In this document: positions 19,035 through 29,594 of the stretch, one piece after another
Layout: each line of letters begins with the position of its first letter
Position numbering within the stretch: the first letter of the stretch is position 1
DNA from: Pseudomonas syringae CC1557
GTDB taxonomy: Bacteria > Pseudomonadota > Gammaproteobacteria > Pseudomonadales > Pseudomonadaceae
Direction of reading: 5' to 3'
DNA: 64,000 nt
NCBI RefSeq assembly: GCF_000452705.1
Contig: NZ_CP007014.1
Coordinates: forward strand, 4,804,501 to 4,868,500
Position numbers and translations under genes: made by a program
Notes under the pieces: generated by a model
What the model saw: only the letters and a program-made list of their open reading frames with translations
What the model was told of the DNA's origin: nothing
Databases searched by the model: none

Positions 19035-19604
19035 ATGAAGTCTCTATACACCCTGGCTCTGGTCTGCGCAGCCTGCGTCGGCATGGCGAGTGCCAATGCC
19101 GACGTGCAATCGGTGCCGAAGGCGTCTGCGCAAATGACTCACAGCAACGGTCAACTGCAACCGCCTGTTTCGTATGCCACGCTGTGGGCTGACGAAAACG
19201 GTGCCACGCATGTTGGCCACTGCCGCCTGGAAGGCCTGGAGTTCAAAAGCTATGCCCCGCCAGCCGCGCCGCAATGGGTCGGCGTCTCCCCTGACGATAT
19301 TGAAAGCATCGCTTACGCAGTGCTGCCGGTGGGATACGTCGGCAACTGGCACCACGCGCCGGGGCCACAATGGGTCATCACCCTGCAGGGGCAATGGTCG
19401 GTGGAAACCACCGACGGCAGTGTGCTGGTGCAAGGACCGGGAGAGATGCAGTTCAATGCCGACACCCGGTCCCGGCCGCGTCCGGATGACGAGCGTGTAG
19501 GCCACCTGACGCGCACCGTGGGTGATCAACCCAATGTTCAACTGATCATCAAACTCAAACCGGATGCGGCTGACAAACGCACCAACGGCAGTTGTGCCTA
19601 CTGA
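19035..19604 (+). CDS. Exported cupin-like protein
   Basis: This 189-residue protein has a Sec signal peptide (SLYTLALVCAACVGMASANA). The mature part has the shape of a single cupin barrel: YVGNWHHAPGPQWVITLQGQWSVETTDG, with a paired HH likely to bind a metal, followed by the GPGEMQFNADTRSRPRP turn. Function is unknown. The ATG at 19035 follows GGAGTG. It lies between the YagU gene and the SMP-30 lactonase, so it may take part in the same periplasmic sugar-acid or lactone chemistry; that is inference from position. Confidence 0.72.
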   Translation: MKSLYTLALVCAACVGMASANADVQSVPKASAQMTHSNGQLQPPVSYATLWADENGATHVGHCRLEGLEFKSYAPPAAPQWVGVSPDDIESIAYAVLPVGYVGNWHHAPGPQWVITLQGQWSVETTDGSVLVQGPGEMQFNADTRSRPRPDDERVGHLTRTVGDQPNVQLIIKLKPDAADKRTNGSCAY

Positions 19605-19624
19605 TCGCATACGGACCTGAACAC

Positions 19625-20641
19625 ATGAAACCGACCCGTAAAAAACACTTTCTGCGCCCCTCCTCATGGTTATTGGGCGGTGCGCTCCTGGCTGCAGGTT
19701 CAGCAGGCGCAACCGACGCCGTCACCCCTGTCCGGCAAGTAGTTATCGATCCGGCCTTCAGTCAACTGGTGGCCCCCCAGGCCCGCGTCGAGCTGTTGAC
19801 CGATCAGGCGAAGTGGGCAGAAGGCCCGCTGTGCCTGGCTGATGGCCGTTTGATCTGGAGTGACATCAAGGCCAACAAAGTCAGCAGCTGGCAAGCAAAG
19901 GATGGCGTCTCCACCTGGCTGGAAAAGGCCGACTTTCAAAATGGGCATACGCTCGACGGCCAGGGCCGTGTGGTGGCGGCCTCGCATGGCAAACGTGGCA
20001 TCGTGCGGCAGGAGCCCAATGGTGAGTGGCGTACACTGGTCGACACCTACCAGGGCAAACGGCTGAACAGCCCGAACGATGTCGTGGCGGATAAAAGCGG
20101 CACTCTCTGGTTTTCCGATCCTACTTTCGGGGTGCAGAGCAAAAGCGAGGGCTATGGCGGCAAGCCAGAGCAAGGCGGCGAGTTCATCTATCGCTACGTA
20201 CCCGATACCGGGGAAATCACCCGCCTCGACACCCCCGAAGTCCACTCGCCCAACGGCCTGGCTTTCTCGCCGGATCAACAGCTGCTTTATGTGGCCGACT
20301 CACAAATGGCCCACGACTTCACCAACAAGAAGCTGGCACATCGCATCATGGTCTATCAGGTGCGCGACGGTCGCTTGATCAACGGCAAAGTGTTCGCTGA
20401 CATCGAGCCCGGCATCCCTGACGGGATCGCAGTCGACGCGCTTGGTAACCTGTGGAGCAGCAGCAAGGAAGGTATTCAGGTGTTTTCCGCAGCAGGCAAA
20501 CCACTGGGCAAACTGCTGGTTGCGGCTGCGGATACCAGCAACCTGACGTTCTGCTCCAGTGAGCAGACAAGCTGGGCGTACATTACCGCTGCCAACAAGG
20601 TGCTCAGGGTGGAGGTGATGAAGGGCGTTGCAGGTCAGTAA
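19625..20641 (+). CDS. Exported SMP-30/gluconolactonase-family protein
   Basis: This 338-residue protein starts with a basic, hydrophobic export signal (MKPTRKKHFLRPSSWLLGGA...AGA) and then a six-bladed propeller of the SMP-30/gluconolactonase/LRE family. Typical elements are EGPLCLADGRLIWSDIKANKV, where E and D are metal ligands, NSPNDVVADKSGTLWFSDPTFG, HSPNGLAFSPDQQLLYVADS and GIPDGIAVDALGNLW. Such enzymes open sugar lactones with a divalent metal. I chose the ATG at 19625, which begins the signal; an upstream frame overlapping the cupin gene is rejected. It ends before a bidirectional terminator. Confidence 0.86.
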   Translation: MKPTRKKHFLRPSSWLLGGALLAAGSAGATDAVTPVRQVVIDPAFSQLVAPQARVELLTDQAKWAEGPLCLADGRLIWSDIKANKVSSWQAKDGVSTWLEKADFQNGHTLDGQGRVVAASHGKRGIVRQEPNGEWRTLVDTYQGKRLNSPNDVVADKSGTLWFSDPTFGVQSKSEGYGGKPEQGGEFIYRYVPDTGEITRLDTPEVHSPNGLAFSPDQQLLYVADSQMAHDFTNKKLAHRIMVYQVRDGRLINGKVFADIEPGIPDGIAVDALGNLWSSSKEGIQVFSAAGKPLGKLLVAAADTSNLTFCSSEQTSWAYITAANKVLRVEVMKGVAGQ

Positions 20642-20686
20642 GACTGCCTTGATGCTCATTCAGTCAGGCTCGCCGTTGCTAGACAG

Positions 20687-20721
20687 ATTCAAAGCCCGGC
20701 ACATTGCGCCGGGCTTTGAAT
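20687..20721. terminator. Bidirectional hairpin terminator between convergent genes
   Basis: A perfect 14-bp palindrome, ATTCAAAGCCCGGC / GCCGGGCTTTGAAT, with a 7-base loop lies between the SMP-30 gene (+) and the porin gene (-). A/T-rich arm ends on both sides serve termination in both directions. Confidence 0.8.
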
Positions 20722-20728
20722 ACCGTGC

Positions 20729-22431
<1,703 letters not shown>

Positions 22432-22461
22432 TTTTATAAAAACAAAAATAAAGAGGGCTCT

Positions 22462-23736
22462 ATGAAACAGCTGAAATCTCTTCTTCCCGCCGCGCTGCTA
22501 GCCCTGTCTGCAGGGTTTCCTGCGCTGTCGCACGCGGCCAATCTGACGATCTCGTGCGGAGCCGTCGGAGCGGAATTGCAACTGTGCAAAGAGGGAGTCG
22601 ATACGTGGTCGAAACAGACCGGCAACAACGTCCAGGTGGTGTCCACACCTAACTCTGCAACCGAGCGCCTGTCCTTTTATCAGCAAATCCTCAGTGCCCA
22701 GTCCACCGACATCGATATCATTCAGATCGATATGGTGTGGCCGGGGATGCTCGCCAAACACCTGACGGACCTGCGCGAACTACTTCCGGCGAATGCCACG
22801 CAAGGCTATTTCCAGGCGCAGGTGGACAACGCCACAGTCGACGGCCGGCTGGTGTCGATGCCCTGGTTCACCGACTCGGGGCTGTTGTACTACCGCAAGG
22901 ATTTGCTCGATAAGTACCAAAAGCCGGTCCCCCAGACCTGGGAGGACATGACCGCCACCGCCAAATACGTTCAAAAAGCCGAACGCGATGCAGGAAACGC
23001 CACTATGTGGGGCTATGTCTTCCAGGGGCGCGCCTATGAAGGCCTGACGTGCAACGCCCTGGAATGGATCAGCAGCCAGCCGGACGGCGGACTGGTTAAC
23101 TCGCGCGGAGACATCGTGGTCAACAGCCAGGCGTCAAGAGTCGCGCTGACCCTGGCCAAAAGCTGGGTCGGCGACATCTCCCCGCCCGGCGTCCTCAATT
23201 ACACCGAGGAAGAAGGCCGTGGCGTATTCCAGTCGGGAAATGCGCTGTTCATGCGCAACTGGCCTTACGTCTGGGCCTTGGTGCAAAGCAAGGACAGCGC
23301 GATAAAAGACAAGGTCGGCGTCGCTCCCCTGCCCAGTGGCGGCGCAAACGGTACCCATGCTTCCACACTGGGAGGCTGGGGCCTGGCGGTTTCGCGCTAC
23401 AGCCGCAACCCCAAGCTTGCGGCAGAACTGGTTGCCTACCTGACCAGCGCACAACAGCAAAAACAGCGTGCTCTGGCAGGTGCCTACAACCCGGTCATCG
23501 AGTCGCTGTATGCCGACCCCGAGTTGATCGCGGCGATGCCTTACTACCCCCAGTTGCACAGCATCCTCAGCAATGGGGTCATGCGCCCCGCCGCTATCAC
23601 GGCCAACGGTTACCCACGCGTCTCCAACGCGTTCTTTGATCGGGTGCATAGCGTGCTGGCGGGCGATATACCGGTCGATCAGGCACTGGTCGAACTGGAA
23701 CGCGAACTGACCCGCATCAAACGCCGGAACTGGTAA
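22462..23736 (+). CDS. ABC sugar transporter, periplasmic binding protein (probably sucrose)
   Basis: This 424-residue protein of the extracellular solute-binding family 1 has a signal peptide (KQLKSLLPAALLALSAGFPALSHA, mature from about residue 26). Conserved parts are the VVSTPNSATERLSFYQQILSAQSTDIDI hinge strand, MVWPGMLAKHLTDL, MPWFTDSGLLYYRKDLLDKY and GGWGLAVSRYSRNPKLA. It captures a di- or oligosaccharide, most likely sucrose given the GH32 hydrolase in the same operon, and delivers it to the two permeases that follow. The gene opens the operon, 31 bases after the operator. Confidence 0.9.
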   Translation: MKQLKSLLPAALLALSAGFPALSHAANLTISCGAVGAELQLCKEGVDTWSKQTGNNVQVVSTPNSATERLSFYQQILSAQSTDIDIIQIDMVWPGMLAKHLTDLRELLPANATQGYFQAQVDNATVDGRLVSMPWFTDSGLLYYRKDLLDKYQKPVPQTWEDMTATAKYVQKAERDAGNATMWGYVFQGRAYEGLTCNALEWISSQPDGGLVNSRGDIVVNSQASRVALTLAKSWVGDISPPGVLNYTEEEGRGVFQSGNALFMRNWPYVWALVQSKDSAIKDKVGVAPLPSGGANGTHASTLGGWGLAVSRYSRNPKLAAELVAYLTSAQQQKQRALAGAYNPVIESLYADPELIAAMPYYPQLHSILSNGVMRPAAITANGYPRVSNAFFDRVHSVLAGDIPVDQALVELERELTRIKRRNW

Positions 23737-23757
23737 GCCACACGTAAGGAAATCAAC

Positions 23758-24720
23758 ATGCCTGTCTCTTCTACCGACTACCCCGGAGACGACGAGCTCG
23801 TCAACCGGGAAACGCCTGTACAACGTCGCAGGCTACGCGCCGCCTGGCTGTTTCTGACACCCATGCTGGTGTGCCTGACCCTGGTGGCGGCCTGGCCGTT
23901 GCTGCGCACATTCTGGTTCAGCCTGACCGACGCCGACCTGTCGGATACCGGCAGTGGCTCATTCGTGGGCCTGAGCAATTATCTGCTCTACGACGGCGTC
24001 ATCTGGTCAGGCGTCCTGGTCGATCCGCAATGGTGGAACGCGGTGCGCAACACGTTGCATTTCACCGTTGTGTCGGTAGGGCTGGAAATGGTCCTGGGGC
24101 TGATGGTGGCATTGCTGTTGAACGTCAAGTTCACCGGTCGCGCGCTGGTCCGTGCGTTGATTCTGATCCCTTGGGCAATTCCGACCATCGTCTCGGCGAA
24201 GATCTGGTCGTGGATGCTCAATGACCAGTTCGGCATCATCAACCACATGATGCTGAGCCTGGGCCTGATCGACGCGCCACTGGCCTGGACGGCAGATGCG
24301 GATCTGTCGATGTGGGCAGTCATCATCGTCGACGTCTGGAAGACCGTGCCCTTTGTCACCCTGCTGATGCTGGCGGCCTTGCAGATGCTGCCAGGCGATT
24401 GCTACGAAGCCGCCAGGGTCGACGGCATTCATCCAGTGCGCGTGTTCTGGCGAGTCACCTTGCCGTTGCTGATGCCAGCTTTACTGGTTGCAGCAATCTT
24501 TCGCATCCTCGATTCACTGCGGGTATTCGACGTCATCTACGTCCTGACATCCAACTCTTCGAGCACCATGAGCATGTCGGTCTATGCCCGCCAGCACCTG
24601 GTGGAGTTCCAGGACGTCGGCTACGGCAGCGCAGCCTCGACCCTGCTGTTTCTGGTCGTGGCCGTGATCGCCATGCTTTATCTGTACCTCGGACGTCGCC
24701 AACTGGAGGTGCGCTCATGA
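23758..24720 (+). CDS. ABC sugar transporter permease (MalF-type)
   Basis: This 320-residue inner-membrane protein has six membrane segments and the EAA loop ALQMLPGDCYEAARVDGIHPVRVFWRVTLPLL near residues 205-235, which contacts the ATPase. The first helix is at LFLTPMLVCLTLVAAWPLLRTFWFS. It pairs with the next gene to make the translocation pore. Its stop overlaps the next start (ATGA), so the two permeases are coupled. Confidence 0.93.
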   Translation: MPVSSTDYPGDDELVNRETPVQRRRLRAAWLFLTPMLVCLTLVAAWPLLRTFWFSLTDADLSDTGSGSFVGLSNYLLYDGVIWSGVLVDPQWWNAVRNTLHFTVVSVGLEMVLGLMVALLLNVKFTGRALVRALILIPWAIPTIVSAKIWSWMLNDQFGIINHMMLSLGLIDAPLAWTADADLSMWAVIIVDVWKTVPFVTLLMLAALQMLPGDCYEAARVDGIHPVRVFWRVTLPLLMPALLVAAIFRILDSLRVFDVIYVLTSNSSSTMSMSVYARQHLVEFQDVGYGSAASTLLFLVVAVIAMLYLYLGRRQLEVRS

Positions 24721-25559
24721 ACCTGCGCCGACTGAAGAAAGCACTGATGCGCCTGGGTTTCTGGGGCCTTATCGGGATCTTGCTGCTGTACGCGATCTTC
24801 CCTTTCTACTACGCAATCCTGACGTCATTGAAGCCGTCCAGTGCTCTGTTTGAGGCGAGCTACTGGATCGCCAGACCCGACTTCTCCAATTACGCCGCGG
24901 TCCTGAGCCAGCCGTCATTCCTGCAGGCCATCGCCAACTCGCTGGTGGTTGCGCTGAGCGTGGTGATGCTGGCGCTGTTCCTCGGTCTGACGGCGTCTTA
25001 TGCCCTGGGCAGGGTCAAGTTCCGAGGGCGCGGCACGGTCCTGATGATGGTACTCGGGGTCTCGATGTTTCCTCAGGTCGCGGTGCTGTCGGGGCTGTTT
25101 GAAGTGATCCGCGCGCTGGGGCTGTACAACACCTCATGGGCGCTGATCCTGAGCTACACGATTTTCACCCTGCCCTTCACCGTCTGGGTGCTGACCACGT
25201 TCATGGGGCAATTGCCGCACGAACTGGAAGAAGCAGCAATCATGGATGGCGCATCGCCCTGGGTCACGCTGACCCGCGTGCTGCTGCCGCTGCTGTGGCC
25301 CGCCCTGGTCACCACCGGCCTGCTGGCTTTTATCGCCGCGTGGAACGAGTTCCTGTTTGCCCTGACCTTCACCCTGACGGACGCCCAACGAACGGTCCCG
25401 GTCGCTATCGCCCTGATTTCGGGTGGCAGCTCCCACGAATTGCCCTGGGGCCTGTTGATGGCGGCGTCGGTGCTGGTGACCGTCCCCCTGGTGATTCTGG
25501 TGCTGATCTTCCAGCGCCGCATCGTTTCCGGCCTCACTGCCGGTGCGTTGAAAGGTTGA
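24717..25559 (+). CDS. ABC sugar transporter permease (MalG-type)
   Basis: This 280-residue protein has six membrane segments and the EAA motif LPHELEEAAIMDGASPWVTLTRVLLPLL near residues 165-192, followed by PALVTTGLLAFIAAWNEFLFALTF, the typical MalG C-terminal part. The ATG at 24717 overlaps the previous stop by four bases; a much longer frame from 24312 runs inside the MalF-type gene and is rejected. It is the second half of the heterodimeric sugar channel. Confidence 0.93.
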   Translation: MNLRRLKKALMRLGFWGLIGILLLYAIFPFYYAILTSLKPSSALFEASYWIARPDFSNYAAVLSQPSFLQAIANSLVVALSVVMLALFLGLTASYALGRVKFRGRGTVLMMVLGVSMFPQVAVLSGLFEVIRALGLYNTSWALILSYTIFTLPFTVWVLTTFMGQLPHELEEAAIMDGASPWVTLTRVLLPLLWPALVTTGLLAFIAAWNEFLFALTFTLTDAQRTVPVAIALISGGSSHELPWGLLMAASVLVTVPLVILVLIFQRRIVSGLTAGALKG

Positions 25560-25586
25560 TGCACACAACTGACAAGGAACAGCATC

Positions 25587-26732
25587 GTGATGAAATTGAA
25601 GCTAGCCAACATCAACAAGCAATTGGGCGGCACGCGTATTCTGCGCGACGTCAGCCTGGAGATCGCTGCGGGTGAGTTCGTTGTGTTCGTTGGCCCGTCG
25701 GGCTGCGGAAAGTCGACGCTGCTGCGCTTGATCGCCGGCCTGGATTCAATCTGTGGTGGCGACCTGCTGATCGACGGACGACGGGTCAATGACCTGGAAC
25801 CGCGCGAGCGTGGCGTCGGCATGGTCTTTCAGTCCTACGCCCTATACCCGCACATGAGCGTCTACGACAACATCAGTTTTGGTCTCAAGCTGGCCAAGAC
25901 CGAAAAAAGCAGCCTGCGCGAACGCGTGCTGAAAACCGCACAAATCCTGCAACTGGACAAACTCCTGCAACGCAAGCCCAGAGAACTGTCTGGTGGGCAG
26001 CGCCAGCGTGTGGCAATGGGCAGAGCCATGGCGCGGGAACCCGACATTCTGTTGTTCGATGAGCCGCTCTCAAACCTTGATGCCTCGTTGCGGGTGCAGA
26101 TGCGCAACGAAATCGCCCGGCTTCATAAGCGGCTGGGCTCGACCATGATCTACGTCACTCACGATCAGGTAGAGGCCATGACGCTGGCGGACAAAATTGT
26201 CGTGCTCAATGGTGGTCAGGTCGAACAGGTGGGCTCGCCACGCGAGCTGTACGAGCGCCCCGCCAGCCGCTTCGTCGCCGGTTTTCTAGGCTCGCCGAGA
26301 ATGAATTTTCTGCCAGTGCCCTTGCAGGCACCGGGTCGCAACAGCCTGATCGATATCCCGGCACTGGGCATGAAATCCCTGCCCTTCGACAGCTCGAATC
26401 TGACCGAGGGTACGCAACTGACCCTGGGTGTTCGCCCGGAGCACATCACCCTCAATACGTCGAACAACGGCGTTGGTGTCACGGTGGCCGGCGTCGAATA
26501 CCTGGGCAGCGAGGTCTACGTGCACCTGGCTACCGGCGAGAGCGAACCGTTGATTTGTCGCTGCGACGCCAAGACTGGTTGGCGAGTGGGCGACCAGGTC
26601 GCGCTGCAATTCGACGACAGCAACCTGCATCTGTTCGACGCCGATGGCCTGGCCCTGAAGCGCCATACAGACGCCAGTCAACACGTGGCAAACGACACTA
26701 CGCCGCACTTCGTACAAACGGGCACCCTATGA
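25587..26732 (+). CDS. ABC sugar transporter ATPase (MalK/UgpC-type)
   Basis: This 380-residue ATPase has Walker A GPSGCGKST, the Q-loop in MVFQSYALYPHMSV, signature LSGGQRQRVAMGRA, Walker B ILLFDEPLSNLD and the H-loop TMIYVTHDQVEA. The C-terminal part from about residue 235 has the TOBE regulatory fold (LTLGVRPEHI). Translation begins at GTG 25587 (8 bases after AAGGA) or at the directly following ATG 25590. It powers the sucrose permease pair and its stop overlaps the hydrolase start. Confidence 0.93.
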   Translation: MMKLKLANINKQLGGTRILRDVSLEIAAGEFVVFVGPSGCGKSTLLRLIAGLDSICGGDLLIDGRRVNDLEPRERGVGMVFQSYALYPHMSVYDNISFGLKLAKTEKSSLRERVLKTAQILQLDKLLQRKPRELSGGQRQRVAMGRAMAREPDILLFDEPLSNLDASLRVQMRNEIARLHKRLGSTMIYVTHDQVEAMTLADKIVVLNGGQVEQVGSPRELYERPASRFVAGFLGSPRMNFLPVPLQAPGRNSLIDIPALGMKSLPFDSSNLTEGTQLTLGVRPEHITLNTSNNGVGVTVAGVEYLGSEVYVHLATGESEPLICRCDAKTGWRVGDQVALQFDDSNLHLFDADGLALKRHTDASQHVANDTTPHFVQTGTL

Positions 26733-28231
26733 GCTTTTCTGTGAATAGCATGAACGATCAAATGTCCAGCGCTCTTGAGCGCGCGCACCATGCGCTGAAG
26801 GATGGTCTGGCGCAGTTGATCCATGATTATCGACCCGGTTATCACCTGGCCCCGCCTGCCGGCTGGATGAACGACCCTAACGGGGTGGTGTACTTTCGCG
26901 GCGAATACCATGTGTTCTATCAGCACCACCCCTTCGACTCGAAATGGGGCCCAATGTACTGGGGCCACGCCAAGAGCTCTGATTTGGTCCATTGGCAGCA
27001 CCTGCCCATTGCCCTGGCGCCCGGCGATGACTTCGACCGGGACGGTTGTTTTTCCGGCAGTGCAGTGGTGGTTGGCGATACTCTGGCACTGATCTACACC
27101 GGGCATACCTGGCTGGGTGAAGTGGGCGACGAGCGTTTTATCCGTCAGGTGCAGTGCCTGGCTACCAGTACCGACGGCATCAGTTTCATAAAACACGGGG
27201 CCGTCATCGACACCCCGCCGCAAGACACGATCATTCATTTCCGTGACCCCAAGGTCTGGCAGCAGGATGACCACTGGTACCTGATTGCCGGCGCGCGCCT
27301 GGGTGACACGCCGCTACTGCCGTTGTATCGGTCTGCAGACCTGCACGCGTGGGAATTCGTGAGCTATGTGTCCACAGGCGACGAAGGCGACGGCTATATG
27401 TGGGAATGTCCGGATCTGTTTGGCCTCAATGGACGCGACGTACTGCTTTACTCCCCCCAGGGCATGCCGGCACAGCGCTACGGGCGACTGAACAGGTTCC
27501 ACACCGGCTATCGAGTGGGCCAGGTCGACAATCAATGGCAATTCACCGGCGGGCCTTTTATCGAGCTGGACAGCGGCCACGACTTCTATGCAGCGCAGAC
27601 GCTGGTGGCCGCCGATGGCAGACGTCTGCTGTGGGCGTGGATCGATATGTGGGAAAGCCCGACCCCCACCGAGGCGCATCACTGGCGCGGCATGCTGGGC
27701 CTGCCACGCGAACTTGAACTGCATGCCGAGCGCCTTTGCGTGCAGCCCGCACGCGAACTTGCAGCGTTGCGCGACACCGTATTACCAGGCTCTCCCTGGT
27801 GGAGCGAAGCGGGTAGCCAATGGCTAACCGACATACACGGCGACATGCTCGAAATCCACGTGCATCTTGACCTGCTCGACTGCACCGAAGGCCACTTGGG
27901 CGTAGCCTTGCGTAGCAGCGCCGATGGCCAACAGCAGACTCTGCTTTACTACGACGCGGCGCTAAAGCGTTTGATTTTGGACCGCGATCAGTCGGGCACC
28001 CACGTCAGCGGTCAACGCAGCGTGGCAATAGACCCACAACACGGCCAACTGGAGCTGCGAGTGTTCCTTGATCGCTCGTCCATTGAGGTGTTCGACAACA
28101 ACGGCAGCTTCTCTTTCAGCAGTCGCCTTTATCCACAGACCGACAGCCTGGGGGTGAAACTTATTGCCAACGGAACCGGAGGCCGAGTCTGCATTGCCAA
28201 CGCATGGACGCTCTCCTCGGGCTACCTGTAG
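26729..28231 (+). CDS. Glycoside hydrolase family 32, cytoplasmic sucrose hydrolase
   Basis: This 500-residue enzyme has the three GH32 catalytic motifs: WMNDPNG at residues 46-52 with nucleophile D49, FRDPK with the transition-state stabiliser D173, and WECPDLF with acid/base E226. The C-terminal beta-sandwich ends with the LELRVFLDRSSIEVFDNNG block of the family. There is no signal peptide, so it cleaves sucrose after import, giving glucose and fructose (or sucrose-6-phosphate if phosphorylated; no kinase or PTS is encoded nearby). The ATG overlaps the ATPase stop, coupling uptake to hydrolysis. Confidence 0.93.
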   Translation: MSFSVNSMNDQMSSALERAHHALKDGLAQLIHDYRPGYHLAPPAGWMNDPNGVVYFRGEYHVFYQHHPFDSKWGPMYWGHAKSSDLVHWQHLPIALAPGDDFDRDGCFSGSAVVVGDTLALIYTGHTWLGEVGDERFIRQVQCLATSTDGISFIKHGAVIDTPPQDTIIHFRDPKVWQQDDHWYLIAGARLGDTPLLPLYRSADLHAWEFVSYVSTGDEGDGYMWECPDLFGLNGRDVLLYSPQGMPAQRYGRLNRFHTGYRVGQVDNQWQFTGGPFIELDSGHDFYAAQTLVAADGRRLLWAWIDMWESPTPTEAHHWRGMLGLPRELELHAERLCVQPARELAALRDTVLPGSPWWSEAGSQWLTDIHGDMLEIHVHLDLLDCTEGHLGVALRSSADGQQQTLLYYDAALKRLILDRDQSGTHVSGQRSVAIDPQHGQLELRVFLDRSSIEVFDNNGSFSFSSRLYPQTDSLGVKLIANGTGGRVCIANAWTLSSGYL

Positions 28232-28310
28232 GCCATATCATTGAAGTCGCGAAAAAAACCAGGTCTCTGTAGCATGATAATCATCAGTCAACCCGACAGG
28301 CCCGCCTCGC

Positions 28311-29303
28311 ATGACCTCAGTTAAAGACGTTGCAAAACTGGCCGGTGTGTCGCTGATGACGGTGTCTCGAGCGCTCAATGATCCGGGAAAACTGAGCCCC
28401 GAGACTTATCAGCGAGTGCGCAACGCGATCGATGAGCTTCAATTCGTACCAAGCCTGTCGGCTCGCAGGATTCGCGGCGACAACCTGCAGACCCGAACCA
28501 TCGGCGTATTTGCCCTGGACACTGCGACGACGCCGTTTGCGGTCGAGCTGCTGCTGTCCATCGAACAGACCGCGCAGCAGGCAGGCTGGAACGTATTTAT
28601 CCTCAACCTGCTAAGCAATCCGCCTACCGACCAGAACATTGACCTGATGCTGTCGCATCGCCCCGACGGGTTGATCTTCAGCGCCATGGGGTTACGCAAA
28701 GTGAGTATTCCCCAGCGCTTGAAGAGCAAACCGCTGGTGCTCGCCAACTGTGTAGCCGATGACAGCAGCCTTGTCAGTTATGTGCCGGACGACGAGACAG
28801 GTCAGTACCGCGCCTTGCACCACGCGTTCAGCAAGGGCTATCGACGCCCGCTGTTCATCAACCTGCCTAAACAGAGCCTGGCCTGGGAAATCCGTCAAGC
28901 GGGTATGCAGCGCGCCTGCGAGGCATTCGGCCTGGCTTGCGACGAGCTCTTGCAATACAACCTGTCCGAGCATGACGCCTATTGGGAAACCGCCGCCATC
29001 CTTGCACGGCATATGATTGATGGCCGTCCGCAGTTCGACATTCTGATCTGCGGCAATGACCGCATTGCCTTTTGTGCCTACCAGTTGCTGCTGGGCCAAG
29101 GCCTGAAAATCCCCGGCGATGTTGCAGTGCTTGGTTACGACAACATGATCGGCATTGCCGAGCTGTTCATACCCGCTCTGACCACGGTGCAGTTGCCGTA
29201 TTACGAGATCGGTCGCAATGCTGCACGGCACTTGATAGAAAGCCTCGAAGTCTCGGGATCCCAGCCGGTGGATTGCCCGCTGGTGGTCAGAGAATCGTTA
29301 TGA
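28311..29303 (+). CDS. LacI-family transcriptional regulator of the sucrose cluster
   Basis: This 330-residue repressor has the HTH and hinge at residues 2-60 (SVKDVAKLAGVSLMTVSRALN...VRNAIDELQFVPSLSAR) and a ribose-binding-like effector domain (TIGVFALDTATTPFAVELLLS; ILICGNDRIAFCAYQLLLGQG; VAVLGYDNM). It follows the GH32 gene by 80 bases with its own ribosome site and probably responds to sucrose or fructose. The GTTAACGTTAAC site at 22420-22431 is the expected operator. It closes the cluster. Confidence 0.92.
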   Translation: MTSVKDVAKLAGVSLMTVSRALNDPGKLSPETYQRVRNAIDELQFVPSLSARRIRGDNLQTRTIGVFALDTATTPFAVELLLSIEQTAQQAGWNVFILNLLSNPPTDQNIDLMLSHRPDGLIFSAMGLRKVSIPQRLKSKPLVLANCVADDSSLVSYVPDDETGQYRALHHAFSKGYRRPLFINLPKQSLAWEIRQAGMQRACEAFGLACDELLQYNLSEHDAYWETAAILARHMIDGRPQFDILICGNDRIAFCAYQLLLGQGLKIPGDVAVLGYDNMIGIAELFIPALTTVQLPYYEIGRNAARHLIESLEVSGSQPVDCPLVVRESL

Positions 29304-29377
29304 AGCCTTGCGTGGGATAGCCCATGCATCAAGTCGTCACGCGGGACGCCCCCGACAACAGCGACTGCTCTTGAGCT

Positions 29378-29563
29378 CTGATTTTCAACCGCATCCAGAC
29401 CTCGACTCAGGAAATCGAGAAAGCGATGGGTGAAATCAACTTGATGATTGCGACCGCATCGGGAGGTTTTCGCTTTAAGGGTTTTCTACTGTTTCAGGTC
29501 GGACCGCTGGGGATGCCGTGGATGCTGACTCCACGGCAAATGACTCGTCAGAGGAGCGCATGA
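29378..29563 (+). other. Open remnant in a gene-poor stretch, not recognised
   Basis: Between the LacI gene and trpC, one frame without a start codon reads IFNRIQTSTQEIEKAMGEIN followed by LMIATASGGFRFKGFLLF. It looks protein-like but cannot be assigned; it may be the tail of a lost gene at the left edge of the accessory island. Nothing else is seen from 29304 to 29594. Confidence 0.25.
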
Positions 29564-29594
29564 TCGCCCCTCTGAGCCATGAATTTAATACGTG

